DNA of 64,000 nt from Shewanella khirikhana (lineage in GTDB: Bacteria; Pseudomonadota; Gammaproteobacteria; Enterobacterales; Shewanellaceae), in the NCBI RefSeq assembly GCF_003957745.1, contig NZ_CP020373.1, forward strand, positions 124,001-188,000. The letters run 5' to 3'. Of the stretch, positions 1 to 9,738 are shown one piece after another. Position 1 is the stretch's first letter. Each line of letters starts with the position of its first letter. The notes under the pieces are model-generated. The model was not told the origin of the DNA and made no database searches. It saw nothing but the letters and a program-made list of their open reading frames with translations. The position numbers and the translations under genes were made by a program.

Positions 1-1
1 G

Positions 2-544
2 GCGAGCGTGCCCACAGTGCTGCCCGATAACCAGGCCGGAACGCTGGCCTCGACCCGCCATCTGCTGAGCCAGGGCTATACCCGTATCGGCTTTTTTGGC
101 GGTAATCAGCGTATTTCAGACTATGGTGAGCGTTTGGCAGGCTTTAAGGCCGCGCTGGCAGAAGCCGGACTCGAACCCGCCGGTGTGTGGGAAACCGCAC
201 TGACCAATCGTCATGGTGGCCGCCTTGCCATGGCTGAGCTGCTTGCATCATCACAACGCCCCGAGGCGCTGGTGTGCTTTACCGATATTGTCGCCTACGG
301 CGCCATTGAGCAGCTGCGTCAGCAGGGGCTTAAGCCCGGTGAGGATATGGCCATTGTCGGCTTTGACGATTTGGACGACTCGAAACTGATGACGCCGGCC
401 CTGAGCAGCATCGCCATTGATGCCGATGCCATAGGCGCCGCCGTGTGCAGCGTGCTGGACAATATCCGCCACGGCCAGCAGGTGCCCGGGTTACAGCGGC
501 TGCCGGTGGCGCTGAATGTGCGCGGCTCAAGCCCGAAAAAGTAA
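2..544 (+). CDS. LacI-family transcriptional regulator, C-terminal part
   Basis: The reading frame is open to the left edge of the window, so the gene starts outside it and its DNA-binding helix-turn-helix is not visible. What is seen is the periplasmic-binding-like effector domain of LacI/GalR repressors: 'GYTRIGFFGG' near the start, 'RLAGFKAAL', 'PEALVCFTDIVAYGA' and the family-typical 'AIVGFDDLDDSKLMTPALSSIAID' region split over the last third. Such proteins bind a sugar or nucleoside effector and release an operator. The effector cannot be told from this fragment, and the target operon is probably upstream, outside the window. Confidence 0.85.
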   Translation, partial: ASVPTVLPDNQAGTLASTRHLLSQGYTRIGFFGGNQRISDYGERLAGFKAALAEAGLEPAGVWETALTNRHGGRLAMAELLASSQRPEALVCFTDIVAYGAIEQLRQQGLKPGEDMAIVGFDDLDDSKLMTPALSSIAIDADAIGAAVCSVLDNIRHGQQVPGLQRLPVALNVRGSSPKK

Positions 545-596
545 CTGAGCTGGCCGGGGCTTAAATCCAAGTGCCCCGGTCAGTCGTTTATCCACG

Positions 597-624
597 TTAA
601 AAAGCGCCTGCCGAAGCGGGCGCC
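597..624 (-). terminator. Rho-independent terminator of the RND operon
   Basis: Inverted repeat GCGCCTGC / GCGGGCGC with a short loop. On the minus strand it is followed by a run of five T. It sits about 20 bases past the stop codon of the RND pump gene. Confidence 0.7.
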
Positions 625-642
625 TGCGTAAGACATTCGCTG

Positions 643-3600
643 CTAAATTTTGCCTCTAACTTTAGCCAGCACGTCTTTTTGCTTCAGTTCGCTCATTGCC
701 AGGTATGCCACCGGCACCACAAACAGCGAAAAGAAGGTGCCCATCAGCAGACCACCCACCAACACCAGGCCGATATTGACCCGTCCAAGCGAGCCCGGCC
801 CCGAAGCTATTGCCAGCGGGATCGCGCTCAGGATCATTGCCAGCGATGTCATCAGAATCGGTCTTAACCGCGAACGGGCGCTGGCAATGGCTGCCTCTCT
901 GGCACTCTTGCCCGCCAGACGCTGCTTGTTGGCAAACTCCACCAACAGAATACCGTGTTTGGTCACCAGCCCCACCAGTGTCAGCAAGCCTATCTGCGAG
1001 TAGATATTCATGCTCTGGCCGAACAGGCTTAAGGTAAGCAGGGCGCCCACCAGGCACAGGGGTACCGTCAGCAGGATAATCAGGGGGTCGACAAAGCTTT
1101 CAAACTGCGCCGCCAGAATGAGGTAGATAAACACCAGAGCCAGCAGGAACAGCGACTGAGTACCCGCCTGGGCGTTCATCAGCTCTTTGATAATGCCGTT
1201 GTAAGCGTAACTTTGCGATGGGGCCAGTACGCTTGGCAACTGTTCATCGAGCCATTGCTTCACTTCATCCGGGGAATAGCCCGGCATCAAACTGGCGCTG
1301 ATAAGGGCGCTGTCGCGGCCCATAAAGGTCTTGATATTGGACTCGGCCGTTGCCGGTTTGATGGTGACAAACTGCGACAGCGGCAGTGCCTGCTTGGATT
1401 CAGTAATCACATACAGCTTTTCCAGTACGTGGAAATCGCCGAGCATTTTTCGGTTCACCTGAACCTGAATGGGGTAGGTAAACCCATCCTGCGCATGCAA
1501 ATCGGCCGCCTTTACCGAACCAAGAAACGTCGATAGCGCGTCTGTTACATCGGCATAGCTGGCACCGGAGAGGATAACGGCATTGCGGTCGATGGACAGG
1601 TCGAAGCGAATTTTATCCCGCACTGTGGAGTTGTTGACGTTGGTCAGCCCCGGGTAGCGCTCCAGCAGGGTCACCACCTTGGCGGCTGTGGCGTCCAGGG
1701 CCTCTTTATCACGATTCAATGTGGTCAGCTGCAATTGCAGATTGGTGGGAATATTCAATCCATCGGCGGCGCGAACATTGAACGACATGTTGTAGGCAGG
1801 GAGCTGCTGCGCTTTGGTTATCAGCTGGTCTATGACGTCGGCGGCGGTTTCACTGCGTTCATCCCAGGGCTTCAACAGCACATGGTTGGTAGGGCTGCCC
1901 TCGATGTAAGACAGATTGGCAGCCACATTGGCATTGCCATCCATCAGCGCATTCAACTCATCTCTGTGGTTAAGGTGGTACTCGCGGCCAACCCCGGTGG
2001 GGCCTTTGGCGACGGCCTCAATAAAACCGGTGTCTTCGGCGGGCAACAGCACCTTGGGCATAGCCCAATAGAGCAGGGCGCCCACAGATACCAGCAGCAG
2101 GGCAATGCCCGCCATCAAACGCTTGCGCTCAAACCACTTTTCCAGCTCGCCGGCATAGAGACGAATCAGCCGCTCCTGAGTTTGCTCTACTTTTTGGAAC
2201 CAGTCGGGATGCGCTTCTGCCGGTTTTATCAGGTAGGCGCTCATCATAGGTGACAGTGTGAGCGCTACAATGCCGGAGATAAGCACCGCGGCTGCCAGGG
2301 TGAAGGAGAACTGACGGAACAGATCGGCGGTGAGGCCTGACATCAACCCAATTGGCAGGTAGACGGCGGCAAGCGTCAGGGTCATGACTATGATTGGAAA
2401 GATAATTTCCTGGCAGCCCTTAATGGCGGCATTAAAGGGCGTTTCGCCTTTTTCGATGTGACGATAGCAGTTTTCCACCACCACAATGGCATCATCCACC
2501 ACCAGACCGATAGCCAGAATGATGGCCAGAATAGTGAGCACGTTGATGCTGAACCCCAGCCAGGCCATAACGGCAAACACCCCAATCACACACACGGGAA
2601 TAGTGACAATCGGGATCGAGGCCGCCCGCAGCGAGCCAAGAAACAGCCACACCACCAGTGACACCAGCACCACGGCCTCCACCAGTGCTGAAAAGCCTTC
2701 ATCAATCGCTGTTTCGATAAAGTTGGCCTGGTTGTAAACCATCTCCATTTTGAGATCTTTGGGCAGATCCTGTTGGATCTTTTCCACTTCGGCCTTGATG
2801 GTTCGGGCCACAGCAACCGGGTTGGCGTTGGCCAGCGGCAGGATCTGCAACGACATTCCCGGATGGCCATTGATGCTCAGCAGACTTGGCCGCAGGTAGC
2901 GCTCGCCCATCACCACCTCTGCCACGTCCTTGATGCGGATTATGTTGCCGTTGTCGACCCGGATAACAAGATCGCGGATATCATCGATATTTTTCACCTG
3001 GCTTAAGGGGTTAATCGAAATATCCCGTGATTTGCCAACAATGGTGCCCGAGGTGAAAGCGCTGTTGTAAGCGCGCAGTGTCTGCACCACCTGCGCCGTG
3101 GTGACATTCAGCGCCTTCATTTGCGCCGGATTGAGCCAAACCCGTGCCGCCTGAGGTGAGCCCCCATAGGGCCCCCATACGCCGCCAACACCTTGCAGAT
3201 TCTTGAATCTGGGCACAATTTGCTGGCGAATGTAATTTGCCAGCGCCTGTTTATCGGTATTGCCAAGGCTGATAAAGCTGATGATATTGCTGGTGGCGTT
3301 CTTGGCTGAGGTGTCGTCGGTCACCCTGGGCCTGTCGGTCATGCTCTGGGGGAAGTCTTCAATGGCTTCGACGCTGGAGCGCAACTTGTTCATTAAGTTG
3401 GTGTATTCGACATCGTCGACATCGTCATTGAACTTAATTGACAGGGTGCAGCTGGCCTCGCGGCAATCGGTGCTGGTGGTGTTGACCTTATCGAGGCCTG
3501 AGGCCACATCGATAAGCTTGTTGGCTACGTTTTCCGACATAAACTCGGCGCTGGCGCCATCTATGCTGGCGTGCACCGAGGCCGAATGGGTCTTGTAATC

Positions 3601-3714
3601 GGGAAAGTAGCGAATCGGCAGCTTATCGAATGAAACCAGCCCTAGCAGTACCATCATGATACTGATCACAGTGGCAAATATAGGGTGACGAATACAAATT
3701 TCCGGCAGACGCAT
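643..3714 (-). CDS. RND multidrug efflux pump, inner-membrane permease (HAE1/AcrB type)
   Basis: Proton-driven efflux permease of 1023 residues, the usual size for AcrB/MexF relatives. The N-terminus 'RLPEICIRHPIFATVISIMMVLLGLVSF' is the first transmembrane helix. The TM4 proton-relay motif 'GLVVDDAIVVVEN' with its two Asp is intact, and a second hydrophobic cluster near residues 850-1000 mirrors the first, as expected from the internal repeat. Its start codon overlaps the stop of the adaptor gene by one base (TGATG), so the two are translationally coupled. No TolC-like outer-membrane gene is nearby, so it presumably uses a shared TolC. The substrate cannot be inferred. Confidence 0.95.
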   Translation of the reverse strand: MRLPEICIRHPIFATVISIMMVLLGLVSFDKLPIRYFPDYKTHSASVHASIDGASAEFMSENVANKLIDVASGLDKVNTTSTDCREASCTLSIKFNDDVDDVEYTNLMNKLRSSVEAIEDFPQSMTDRPRVTDDTSAKNATSNIISFISLGNTDKQALANYIRQQIVPRFKNLQGVGGVWGPYGGSPQAARVWLNPAQMKALNVTTAQVVQTLRAYNSAFTSGTIVGKSRDISINPLSQVKNIDDIRDLVIRVDNGNIIRIKDVAEVVMGERYLRPSLLSINGHPGMSLQILPLANANPVAVARTIKAEVEKIQQDLPKDLKMEMVYNQANFIETAIDEGFSALVEAVVLVSLVVWLFLGSLRAASIPIVTIPVCVIGVFAVMAWLGFSINVLTILAIILAIGLVVDDAIVVVENCYRHIEKGETPFNAAIKGCQEIIFPIIVMTLTLAAVYLPIGLMSGLTADLFRQFSFTLAAAVLISGIVALTLSPMMSAYLIKPAEAHPDWFQKVEQTQERLIRLYAGELEKWFERKRLMAGIALLLVSVGALLYWAMPKVLLPAEDTGFIEAVAKGPTGVGREYHLNHRDELNALMDGNANVAANLSYIEGSPTNHVLLKPWDERSETAADVIDQLITKAQQLPAYNMSFNVRAADGLNIPTNLQLQLTTLNRDKEALDATAAKVVTLLERYPGLTNVNNSTVRDKIRFDLSIDRNAVILSGASYADVTDALSTFLGSVKAADLHAQDGFTYPIQVQVNRKMLGDFHVLEKLYVITESKQALPLSQFVTIKPATAESNIKTFMGRDSALISASLMPGYSPDEVKQWLDEQLPSVLAPSQSYAYNGIIKELMNAQAGTQSLFLLALVFIYLILAAQFESFVDPLIILLTVPLCLVGALLTLSLFGQSMNIYSQIGLLTLVGLVTKHGILLVEFANKQRLAGKSAREAAIASARSRLRPILMTSLAMILSAIPLAIASGPGSLGRVNIGLVLVGGLLMGTFFSLFVVPVAYLAMSELKQKDVLAKVRGKI

Positions 3715-4799
3715 CAGTGCTTCTCCTGTGTGTCGGCGGGTTTGTCTGGCACTAACCTGACCCTGGCATTCTCGGTAAGGTTCTGAATGCCGGTTTTCAC
3801 CACCATATCAGAGGCCTGCAGGCCAGCCGTAACCACAACATCACCATCGTTGGTGTTATTTCCCAGGGTGACATTGCGCTTTTGCACCCTATCGCCGCTG
3901 ACCACCCAAACGAAGCGCTCCTTGTCTTTGGCGACCACGGAATTTTGCGGCACCAACAGGCGTTCGATGTTTTCGCGAAAGATTTGTTTGACGCTGGCGA
4001 ACATGCCGGGGGCGAGGGCGTAGTCCGGATTCGACAGCGACGCATGCACAGCTACCCGGCCGGAGCTTTCATCCACCACGGGCGCGACATAGGTGACGAT
4101 GCCTTCAAAGCTGCGGTCTTTGTAGGTCTCGACCTTGACCTGTACCTTTTGCCCGCTGGCGGCCTTACCAAAATCCTCCTGGCCCAGGGCGTAGCGGATT
4201 TCCACCGAGTCCACCCGGTAGAGGGTGACCAGAGGATCGGCTTCCTTAAGCCGGGCGCCGATGGAAGGTTTAAAGGAGCTCAGCTGGCCATCGAAGGGGG
4301 CGCGCAGATAGTAATCATTGAGCTCGGCGGCCTTGAGTTTGAACTCGGCATTGGCTAGATTCACCGCCTCTTCCAGCTCGTCGGCATCCTGTTTGGAGAG
4401 CGAGCCAGGCTCTTTGGCCAGCAGCTCGCGGGTGCGTACCAGTTTGGATTTGGCCAGGGCCAGATTGCTGCGGGCCATGTCCAGCTCCGCCCTGGCCTTG
4501 GTGCTGTCGAGCTCGGCAATTAACTCTCCTTGCTGGACCTTGTCACCGTCGTTAAAGTAAACCGCAACCAGCCTTGCGCTGCCGCTTAGGCTGAAGCCGA
4601 GCTCCACCGAATCGATGGCGGAAATCTTGCCGACTTCGTTGCTGACATCGCGAAAGGATGCCTTTTTCACCGGCTGGGCGGTGACCGGAATGGCGTCGGT
4701 TGCCGGGGGCTCTTCTGCCGAAACAGGCAACACAGTCAGGATGAAAAGGATAGATACAGCGAAGCCGAAACCCGCTCGGCGCAGCCTTGATCTGTTCAT
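3714..4799 (-). CDS. RND efflux periplasmic adaptor (membrane fusion protein)
   Basis: Periplasmic adaptor linking the RND permease to an outer-membrane channel. I chose the start at 4799 (MNRSRLRRAG...), which gives a clean signal peptide ending near 'LPVSAEE'; a start 12 codons further upstream is open but adds a non-signal-like stretch. Features of the family are the lipoyl/barrel-sandwich halves ('YFNDGDKVQQGELIAELDS' and 'LRAPFDGQLSSFKPSIGARL'), a coiled-coil hairpin of about residues 115-160 rich in Ala, Leu and Glu, and a C-terminal beta-barrel. It is the first gene of a two-gene operon with the pump. Confidence 0.93.
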   Translation of the reverse strand: MNRSRLRRAGFGFAVSILFILTVLPVSAEEPPATDAIPVTAQPVKKASFRDVSNEVGKISAIDSVELGFSLSGSARLVAVYFNDGDKVQQGELIAELDSTKARAELDMARSNLALAKSKLVRTRELLAKEPGSLSKQDADELEEAVNLANAEFKLKAAELNDYYLRAPFDGQLSSFKPSIGARLKEADPLVTLYRVDSVEIRYALGQEDFGKAASGQKVQVKVETYKDRSFEGIVTYVAPVVDESSGRVAVHASLSNPDYALAPGMFASVKQIFRENIERLLVPQNSVVAKDKERFVWVVSGDRVQKRNVTLGNNTNDGDVVVTAGLQASDMVVKTGIQNLTENARVRLVPDKPADTQEKH

Positions 4800-5047
4800 A
4801 AAAATACGCTCCCTGCCTGAACAACTTATAAGCAATGAGGGTACCGAAAAATGCCAGCGGCAAGGCCGAACATGCCCATATTGAAAGGGTTTTGGGCCGT
4901 TCAGTGATCAAGATCCACTTTTAATGATTGGGTTGTTATTTTGATGATGCAGCTCTGCTGCCTGTGGGTTTTTGAGCTGTTGCTGTGATGCAGCGAAGGG
5001 TTTGCGCTTCATGTGCAGCCTCAGCAGCTACAGTTTGCCATCAGGCA

Positions 5048-5071
5048 TAAAAAAGGGCGCCTTGGCGCCCT
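5048..5071 (-). terminator. Terminator downstream of the M50 protease gene
   Basis: Perfect inverted repeat GGGCGCC-TT-GGCGCCC. On the minus strand it is followed by six T; on the plus strand a looser T-rich stretch follows, so it may act both ways. Confidence 0.8.
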
Positions 5072-5090
5072 TTGTTTTGTCAGTTTTGCG

Positions 5091-6191
5091 TCAGCTTTGC
5101 AGAATTTGCAGTGGCAGCCCCAGCAGGCCATCGCCCATACCGGCAAAGTACCAGATGATGGCGACAAAGGCGCCGAGGGTCAGCAGGTACCACACGGCAG
5201 AGAAGATTTGGCCGTAACGGTCGAGGGGGATCAGGTGGCTGTGATGACGACCACGCCACTCAAACAGAATTTCGGCGCTGCCAATCAGCAGCAAAAAGCC
5301 CAGCAGGGCGAGCCCCAAGCTGTAGCTCAGCCACACCCCGAACACGGCGCCGAGCACACAGATCAGTAGCCCGGTTTTGCTGTTCATTGAAAAGCTGATG
5401 CTTTTAATCACATGACCGCCGTCCAGTGGCAGAATTGGCAGCAGATTAAACAGGTTCAGCAATGAGTTGAAGGCAGCGAGACCGGCAAAAAATGGGTTGT
5501 CAGTCAGCCACCAACCTACCAGACAGGCGAGCGACATAAACAGGCCAAAGGTGGGTCCCATGATGGAAATCACCACATCCTGCCAGCGGGTGTTTATTTT
5601 GTCTTCCGACAGCGCCAGACCACCCATAAAGGGGATAAGGTAAAAGCCTTTGGTTTTCATGCCGAAGTACTTCATGGCTCGTACGTGGCCGTATTCATGC
5701 ACCACCAGACAGGCGATAAGCGCCAGGGCAAACTGGAATGAAAACAGCCAGCTGTAGGCGGCAAGGCTGGCGCCCGCGAGCACTGCCTTGATGACTTTGG
5801 CACTTTTGAGCAGCTTAAAGCCCAGCGACGCCAAACCCACCAGACTCAGCTTTTGAGTATTCTGCCGTGGCAGCTCAGGCTCCTGCCGCTCCATGTCTTT
5901 TTCATCACGACTGCCTTCGGCAAGAATTTGATCTTCAACCAGCAGCCGATAATCCAGCTTAAAGGGTTGCCAAATCAGATCGGTTTCCAGCCTTACCGCA
6001 ATTTTTTGCGGCTCGTCCTGTTCAGCCGTTTGGGTTTGCAGATGAAATTCGTGTACCCGCAGGCCCTGATTATCGACTCCCGCGACTTTTTGCGACACCA
6101 GCTGGTTGTCCCAGTAGAGCTCCTGCCATCCGGCGAGTGAGCCCTCCAGTCGTAAGGTTTTCCCAAGACACTGAACCCTGAGCAATTCCAA
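5091..6191 (-). CDS. Membrane-embedded site-2-protease-like metallopeptidase (M50)
   Basis: Polytopic inner-membrane protein of 366 residues with the M50 zinc motif HEYGH inside a hydrophobic helix and the second ligand motif 'LPILPLDGGH' about 90 residues later. About the first 100 residues form a soluble beta-rich region without hydrophobic helices, unrelated to anything I recognise; no PDZ domain is evident. The family cleaves transmembrane proteins, often anti-sigma factors, but no sigma/anti-sigma gene lies nearby, so the substrate is unknown. It is probably monocistronic, with its own terminator. Confidence 0.85.
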   Translation of the reverse strand: MELLRVQCLGKTLRLEGSLAGWQELYWDNQLVSQKVAGVDNQGLRVHEFHLQTQTAEQDEPQKIAVRLETDLIWQPFKLDYRLLVEDQILAEGSRDEKDMERQEPELPRQNTQKLSLVGLASLGFKLLKSAKVIKAVLAGASLAAYSWLFSFQFALALIACLVVHEYGHVRAMKYFGMKTKGFYLIPFMGGLALSEDKINTRWQDVVISIMGPTFGLFMSLACLVGWWLTDNPFFAGLAAFNSLLNLFNLLPILPLDGGHVIKSISFSMNSKTGLLICVLGAVFGVWLSYSLGLALLGFLLLIGSAEILFEWRGRHHSHLIPLDRYGQIFSAVWYLLTLGAFVAIIWYFAGMGDGLLGLPLQILQS

Positions 6192-6287
6192 AATGCACCT
6201 CGTTTCCCTGCTCTGAATATGCGCCGGGCCGGAAAATGGCCGTACGCAACAAATTGGCCAGCATCATAACGGGAAACGGGGCGTTTT

Positions 6288-6617
6288 TCAGCTGTCTAAT
6301 GCGCTGATGAGTTCAATGGCATCTGCCAGTGAATTCAACTGCAATTTGGCCAGACAGCAGTGCCCCTGAGTTGCCAGATGGGCGCGAAGGAGTTGCGTCA
6401 GCTCAGCGGTAGAGATAGCGCCGTCCGCCAGCAGGCTATGGTCTTCTGTGAGCGTAAAGCGCGTGAGGGTAGCATCAATCAGCACATCGCCCGGGCACAG
6501 CAGGTGGCGGCATTCCAACTGATACTTTTGCCAGTCGGCTTGTAGAGGCAATGGCAGAAGTTCGTCACAGCCCTGCTGCTGGAGCAGGGCTGGCCACTGT
6601 GGCTGAGGAATTGGCAT
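6288..6617 (-). CDS. Small uncharacterised protein coupled to the FapA-family gene
   Basis: A 109-residue soluble protein that I do not recognise. It has no signal peptide or membrane helix, contains four Cys ('GCDELL', 'LECRHLLC', 'GHCC') and is Leu/Gln rich. Its ATG overlaps the TGA of the upstream DUF342 gene (TGATG), so the two are translated together and probably act together. This operon link is the only clue to function. Confidence 0.7.
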   Translation of the reverse strand: MPIPQPQWPALLQQQGCDELLPLPLQADWQKYQLECRHLLCPGDVLIDATLTRFTLTEDHSLLADGAISTAELTQLLRAHLATQGHCCLAKLQLNSLADAIELISALDS

Positions 6618-8287
6618 CAGGCTTTGACGCTGTAGTCGAAGTTTACTTCCTGGCCCTGATTGGTAACTATGCAGGTGCCGTGTTCACGTTGGGTGCGGTT
6701 AAATGCCTGCCCTATATGAATTTCGACGTTGGCGAAAATGTGTTTCAGCACTTCAATGCGGTAGTTGTTGTAGTAGTTGTCTACTTCCTGCCTTACCGCG
6801 TCGTGCTCGAGTTCTTCGCGGGTGCGTTCTTCCGCCATGCGCTTCTTCTCTTCCATCATCATCTTCACCTGCTCGTACATCACAGGATCGTCCTGCCATT
6901 CGCTCTTGGGCGGCAGTTTGCGGATGCGGGCATCGATATCGAGGCAGGCCACTACCATGGATTTCACGCTTTCATCGAGGGCTTTAAGGTCGGATTTCAG
7001 CTGGCCAAGATCCATGGCGCAGAATACTTCGGTTTTGGTACCGGCGGTAGCACCAATCACCACGGCACGCACGCCCTTGGCGGCATGGGCCTGACCGCCA
7101 ACCAAATCGCCGCGGCGGCCGTTGTTGTCGCTCACAATCAGTTTGCTGCGGGTTTGGCTGTGACTGTGCAATAGCTGTTTGGTCACCTGAATATCGCCGT
7201 CGGCAATCAGATCGGAATACTGCACGAACTGGGCGGCAATTTGCCCCTTGGCCTTAAGCACAGTGGAATGTTTGCCTTCGGCGAGCTGACGGCCAATGAC
7301 CCCTTTGCTGACAATGATGTCGCCTTCGGCTTCAAGTTGGGCCGAGTCGACAAAGCCCATCACGGTAATGTCACCGCTGGCCCGAACCTGCATGCCTTCG
7401 TGCACATCACCGGTGATCAGCACCGAGCCTTTAAAGTTTACATGGCCGTATTTCACGTCCACTTCTTTGATTTGGAGCACATCGTCAACCTGCATGCCGG
7501 TACGGGTTTCCACCGGTTGGCCGGCCACAGTGGCAATCAGCTTATTGGGATCTTTGGGTGAAATCGCCGTGCCTTCGCCGGGCACCAAAGCGACATCCTT
7601 GCCGGGCTTGGGCTGCAGCACTTCACCTTTCACTGTGTAACCTGCGCTGCCCTCGGTGGCGGGGATTTTAACCATCAGCGCATCGTTGGGTTTTACGGTG
7701 ATCACCGAGCCAAGGTTACGCATATCGACTGTGCCGTCTTCCCGCTCCTGGGGTTGCAGCAAACGCTCACGGGCCAGTGCCACCTTACGCTCGAGAATGG
7801 CGTTTTCGCCGTTAACGGCCGGTTTGCCGATAGCAATCACCTGTTGGCAGCTGGCGCCGGGTTCGAGCAGAGGGATTTGTTTCAGCAACTGCTCAATGCG
7901 CACCTTGCTAAGCCCCATGGACACCCCTTCGGATTTGAGAGCCATGAGTACATCGGGGAGGGAAATCTGTTTGCCACCGAACGCAGCGGTAATGACCATT
8001 TCGGCCTGCATTCTGTCGGGGCTGATTTTTATTTCAACTTTGCCGTCACGTTTTTCGGCAATGGCAAAAAACTGCTCAAATTTTCCGTCGTCCTGACCGC
8101 AGAGTTTATTGATGCTGATAACGGCTTTTTGAATGACAGGATCGAGGGGGTACAAATCGTCAAATCCCGGCAGTGACAGTAACTCCCGCAGATCGGTTTC
8201 GGTGACGGGGCCGTGCTCGGCGGGAATTAATCGAAGTTCCGCCTTGGTGCCATCCGAGCTCAGCTCAAGCAGTTCTGGAGCCAACAT
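6617..8287 (-). CDS. FapA family protein (DUF342)
   Basis: A 556-residue cytoplasmic protein of the DUF342/FapA family. The middle part (about residues 240-400) is a repetitive Gly/Val beta-helix-like segment ('VNFKGSVLITGDVHEGMQV', 'ASGDITVMGFVDSAQLEAEGDI') typical of the family. The C-terminal part carries a charged coiled coil ('MMMEEKKRMAEERTREELEHD'). In vibrios a FapA protein is tied to polar flagellar assembly and glucose signalling; that role here is only inferred. The start uses ATG with a long AT-rich upstream region (8288-8534). Confidence 0.82.
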   Translation of the reverse strand: MLAPELLELSSDGTKAELRLIPAEHGPVTETDLRELLSLPGFDDLYPLDPVIQKAVISINKLCGQDDGKFEQFFAIAEKRDGKVEIKISPDRMQAEMVITAAFGGKQISLPDVLMALKSEGVSMGLSKVRIEQLLKQIPLLEPGASCQQVIAIGKPAVNGENAILERKVALARERLLQPQEREDGTVDMRNLGSVITVKPNDALMVKIPATEGSAGYTVKGEVLQPKPGKDVALVPGEGTAISPKDPNKLIATVAGQPVETRTGMQVDDVLQIKEVDVKYGHVNFKGSVLITGDVHEGMQVRASGDITVMGFVDSAQLEAEGDIIVSKGVIGRQLAEGKHSTVLKAKGQIAAQFVQYSDLIADGDIQVTKQLLHSHSQTRSKLIVSDNNGRRGDLVGGQAHAAKGVRAVVIGATAGTKTEVFCAMDLGQLKSDLKALDESVKSMVVACLDIDARIRKLPPKSEWQDDPVMYEQVKMMMEEKKRMAEERTREELEHDAVRQEVDNYYNNYRIEVLKHIFANVEIHIGQAFNRTQREHGTCIVTNQGQEVNFDYSVKA

Positions 8288-8534
8288 AAGTGTATACCCG
8301 TTTATCTGTAGTTATTTTTCTTCGGTTTAAGTCACAACTAACCCTAAAAAACTTATTCCCGGTAGGGGGTTAGTAAAGTATCAAGCCTTCGGAGTATAAC
8401 AAGATAAACTTTCGCCAAAAAAGTGTGCAGCGACTAATTTGTGCACTGGTTTTCAGTTTAGTTATTTTTCTTAAAACTGACCAGCTTGGGATATTTGGCG
8501 ACTAATTTTGCATCAATGCTGCTTGCTGGTGGTA

Positions 8535-9563
8535 TCAACTGTTTTTGTTGTAATACACCTTGTATTTGTTGTTTTCTGCTTGGGTGTGTACCTTGCCGAA
8601 AACCTTGGCAATGGTGTCGGAATAGGGCAGGTGGCGGTTGGCGACAATACACCAGTCGCCATGGGGCTTAAGCTGGGCCTTGCTGTCGGCTACAAAGCGG
8701 GTGGCGATATCTGTGGTACTGCTAAGGCCGTCGTGAAATGGCGGATTGGAGATCACCGCATCGAACTGGCCTTCGACCTGCGCCAACCCATCGGAGGCAT
8801 ACACTCTGGCATTCATGCCGTTGGCCTTAAGCGATAACTCGCAGGACAACAGCGCCATGGCGTTGATGTCGACGCAATCCAGTTGCAGCGCCGGGTTGGC
8901 TTTCAGCAGCGCAATGGCAATCACGCCGGCGCCACAGCCGAAATCCAGCACCCGGCCCGACAATGCGGGCAGATTATCCAGCAGCAGAGCCGTGCCTTCA
9001 TCGAGCCGTTTATCGGAAAATACCCCAACCATATTGCAGATGGTGACATCGCCGCCGGGCAGGCTCAGCTGATATTGGCTGACAAAATCATCGACCTTCG
9101 GCTTCGCCGCTTCGTCCAGCAGCACCGCGGTGTACAGCAGGCAATGACGGGCATTGTCCCGTTTCACCGGCTTGGAAAAGTACGCGCCAGTGAGCTTGTC
9201 TACCGATTTGATCCCGCCCTTGTTTTCACCCACAACCAGCAGCAGGCCTTCCGGTGCCAGATGCCAGGCCGCCAGGGCAAACAGGTAGGGCGCCAGTGCC
9301 TTGGCCTTGGGGAAATACACTATCACTGCATCGAACTTGTCATCGGTTTTCAGCTCATGGCCAAAGTGCAGCTTAAGCCTGCTATTGGTGGCTGCGTTCT
9401 GATGCAGGAAGTGATTGAAATCCAGCGCAAGTCCGCTCACTTCCGGGCAATGTTCCAGCAGCGTTTTACAGAGTGTATCTGACTCAAAATTGAGTACGAG
9501 CACCCGTTGATTTTCGAGTAACTCACTGTTTCTGATGAGAAGTTGCGAAGGATTGGTAAGCAA
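8535..9563 (-). CDS. rsmC: 16S rRNA m2G1207 methyltransferase RsmC
   Basis: SAM-dependent methyltransferase for G1207 of 16S rRNA in the 30S subunit. It has the duplicated methyltransferase fold of RsmC/RsmD: a degenerate N-terminal half and a catalytic C-terminal half with 'VLDFGCGAGVIAIALLKANP' (SAM binding) and the target-base motif 'ISNPPFHDG'. The frame stays open to 9626, but RsmC homologues begin at the equivalent of 'LTNPSQLLIRN', so I set the start at the TTG at 9563. An ATG at 9605 is the alternative. Ribosome binding sites are weak for both. Confidence 0.9.
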   Translation of the reverse strand: MLTNPSQLLIRNSELLENQRVLVLNFESDTLCKTLLEHCPEVSGLALDFNHFLHQNAATNSRLKLHFGHELKTDDKFDAVIVYFPKAKALAPYLFALAAWHLAPEGLLLVVGENKGGIKSVDKLTGAYFSKPVKRDNARHCLLYTAVLLDEAAKPKVDDFVSQYQLSLPGGDVTICNMVGVFSDKRLDEGTALLLDNLPALSGRVLDFGCGAGVIAIALLKANPALQLDCVDINAMALLSCELSLKANGMNARVYASDGLAQVEGQFDAVISNPPFHDGLSSTTDIATRFVADSKAQLKPHGDWCIVANRHLPYSDTIAKVFGKVHTQAENNKYKVYYNKNS

Positions 9564-9738
9564 GGCCGGGTCTTGAGCTGAGAATTTGGCGCAATTATAC
9601 CCCATGCCCCTTGATGCATCAGCCAATTTTACTGTGCAGCGCCTCGATTCCTTGCCTAAGCTTTAGCTAAGGCTAACCGCCGACGGAAGGTGCTGCGGCC
9701 ACAAGCCTGCAACGCAAGCAAACTTACGGAGAGTTTTG

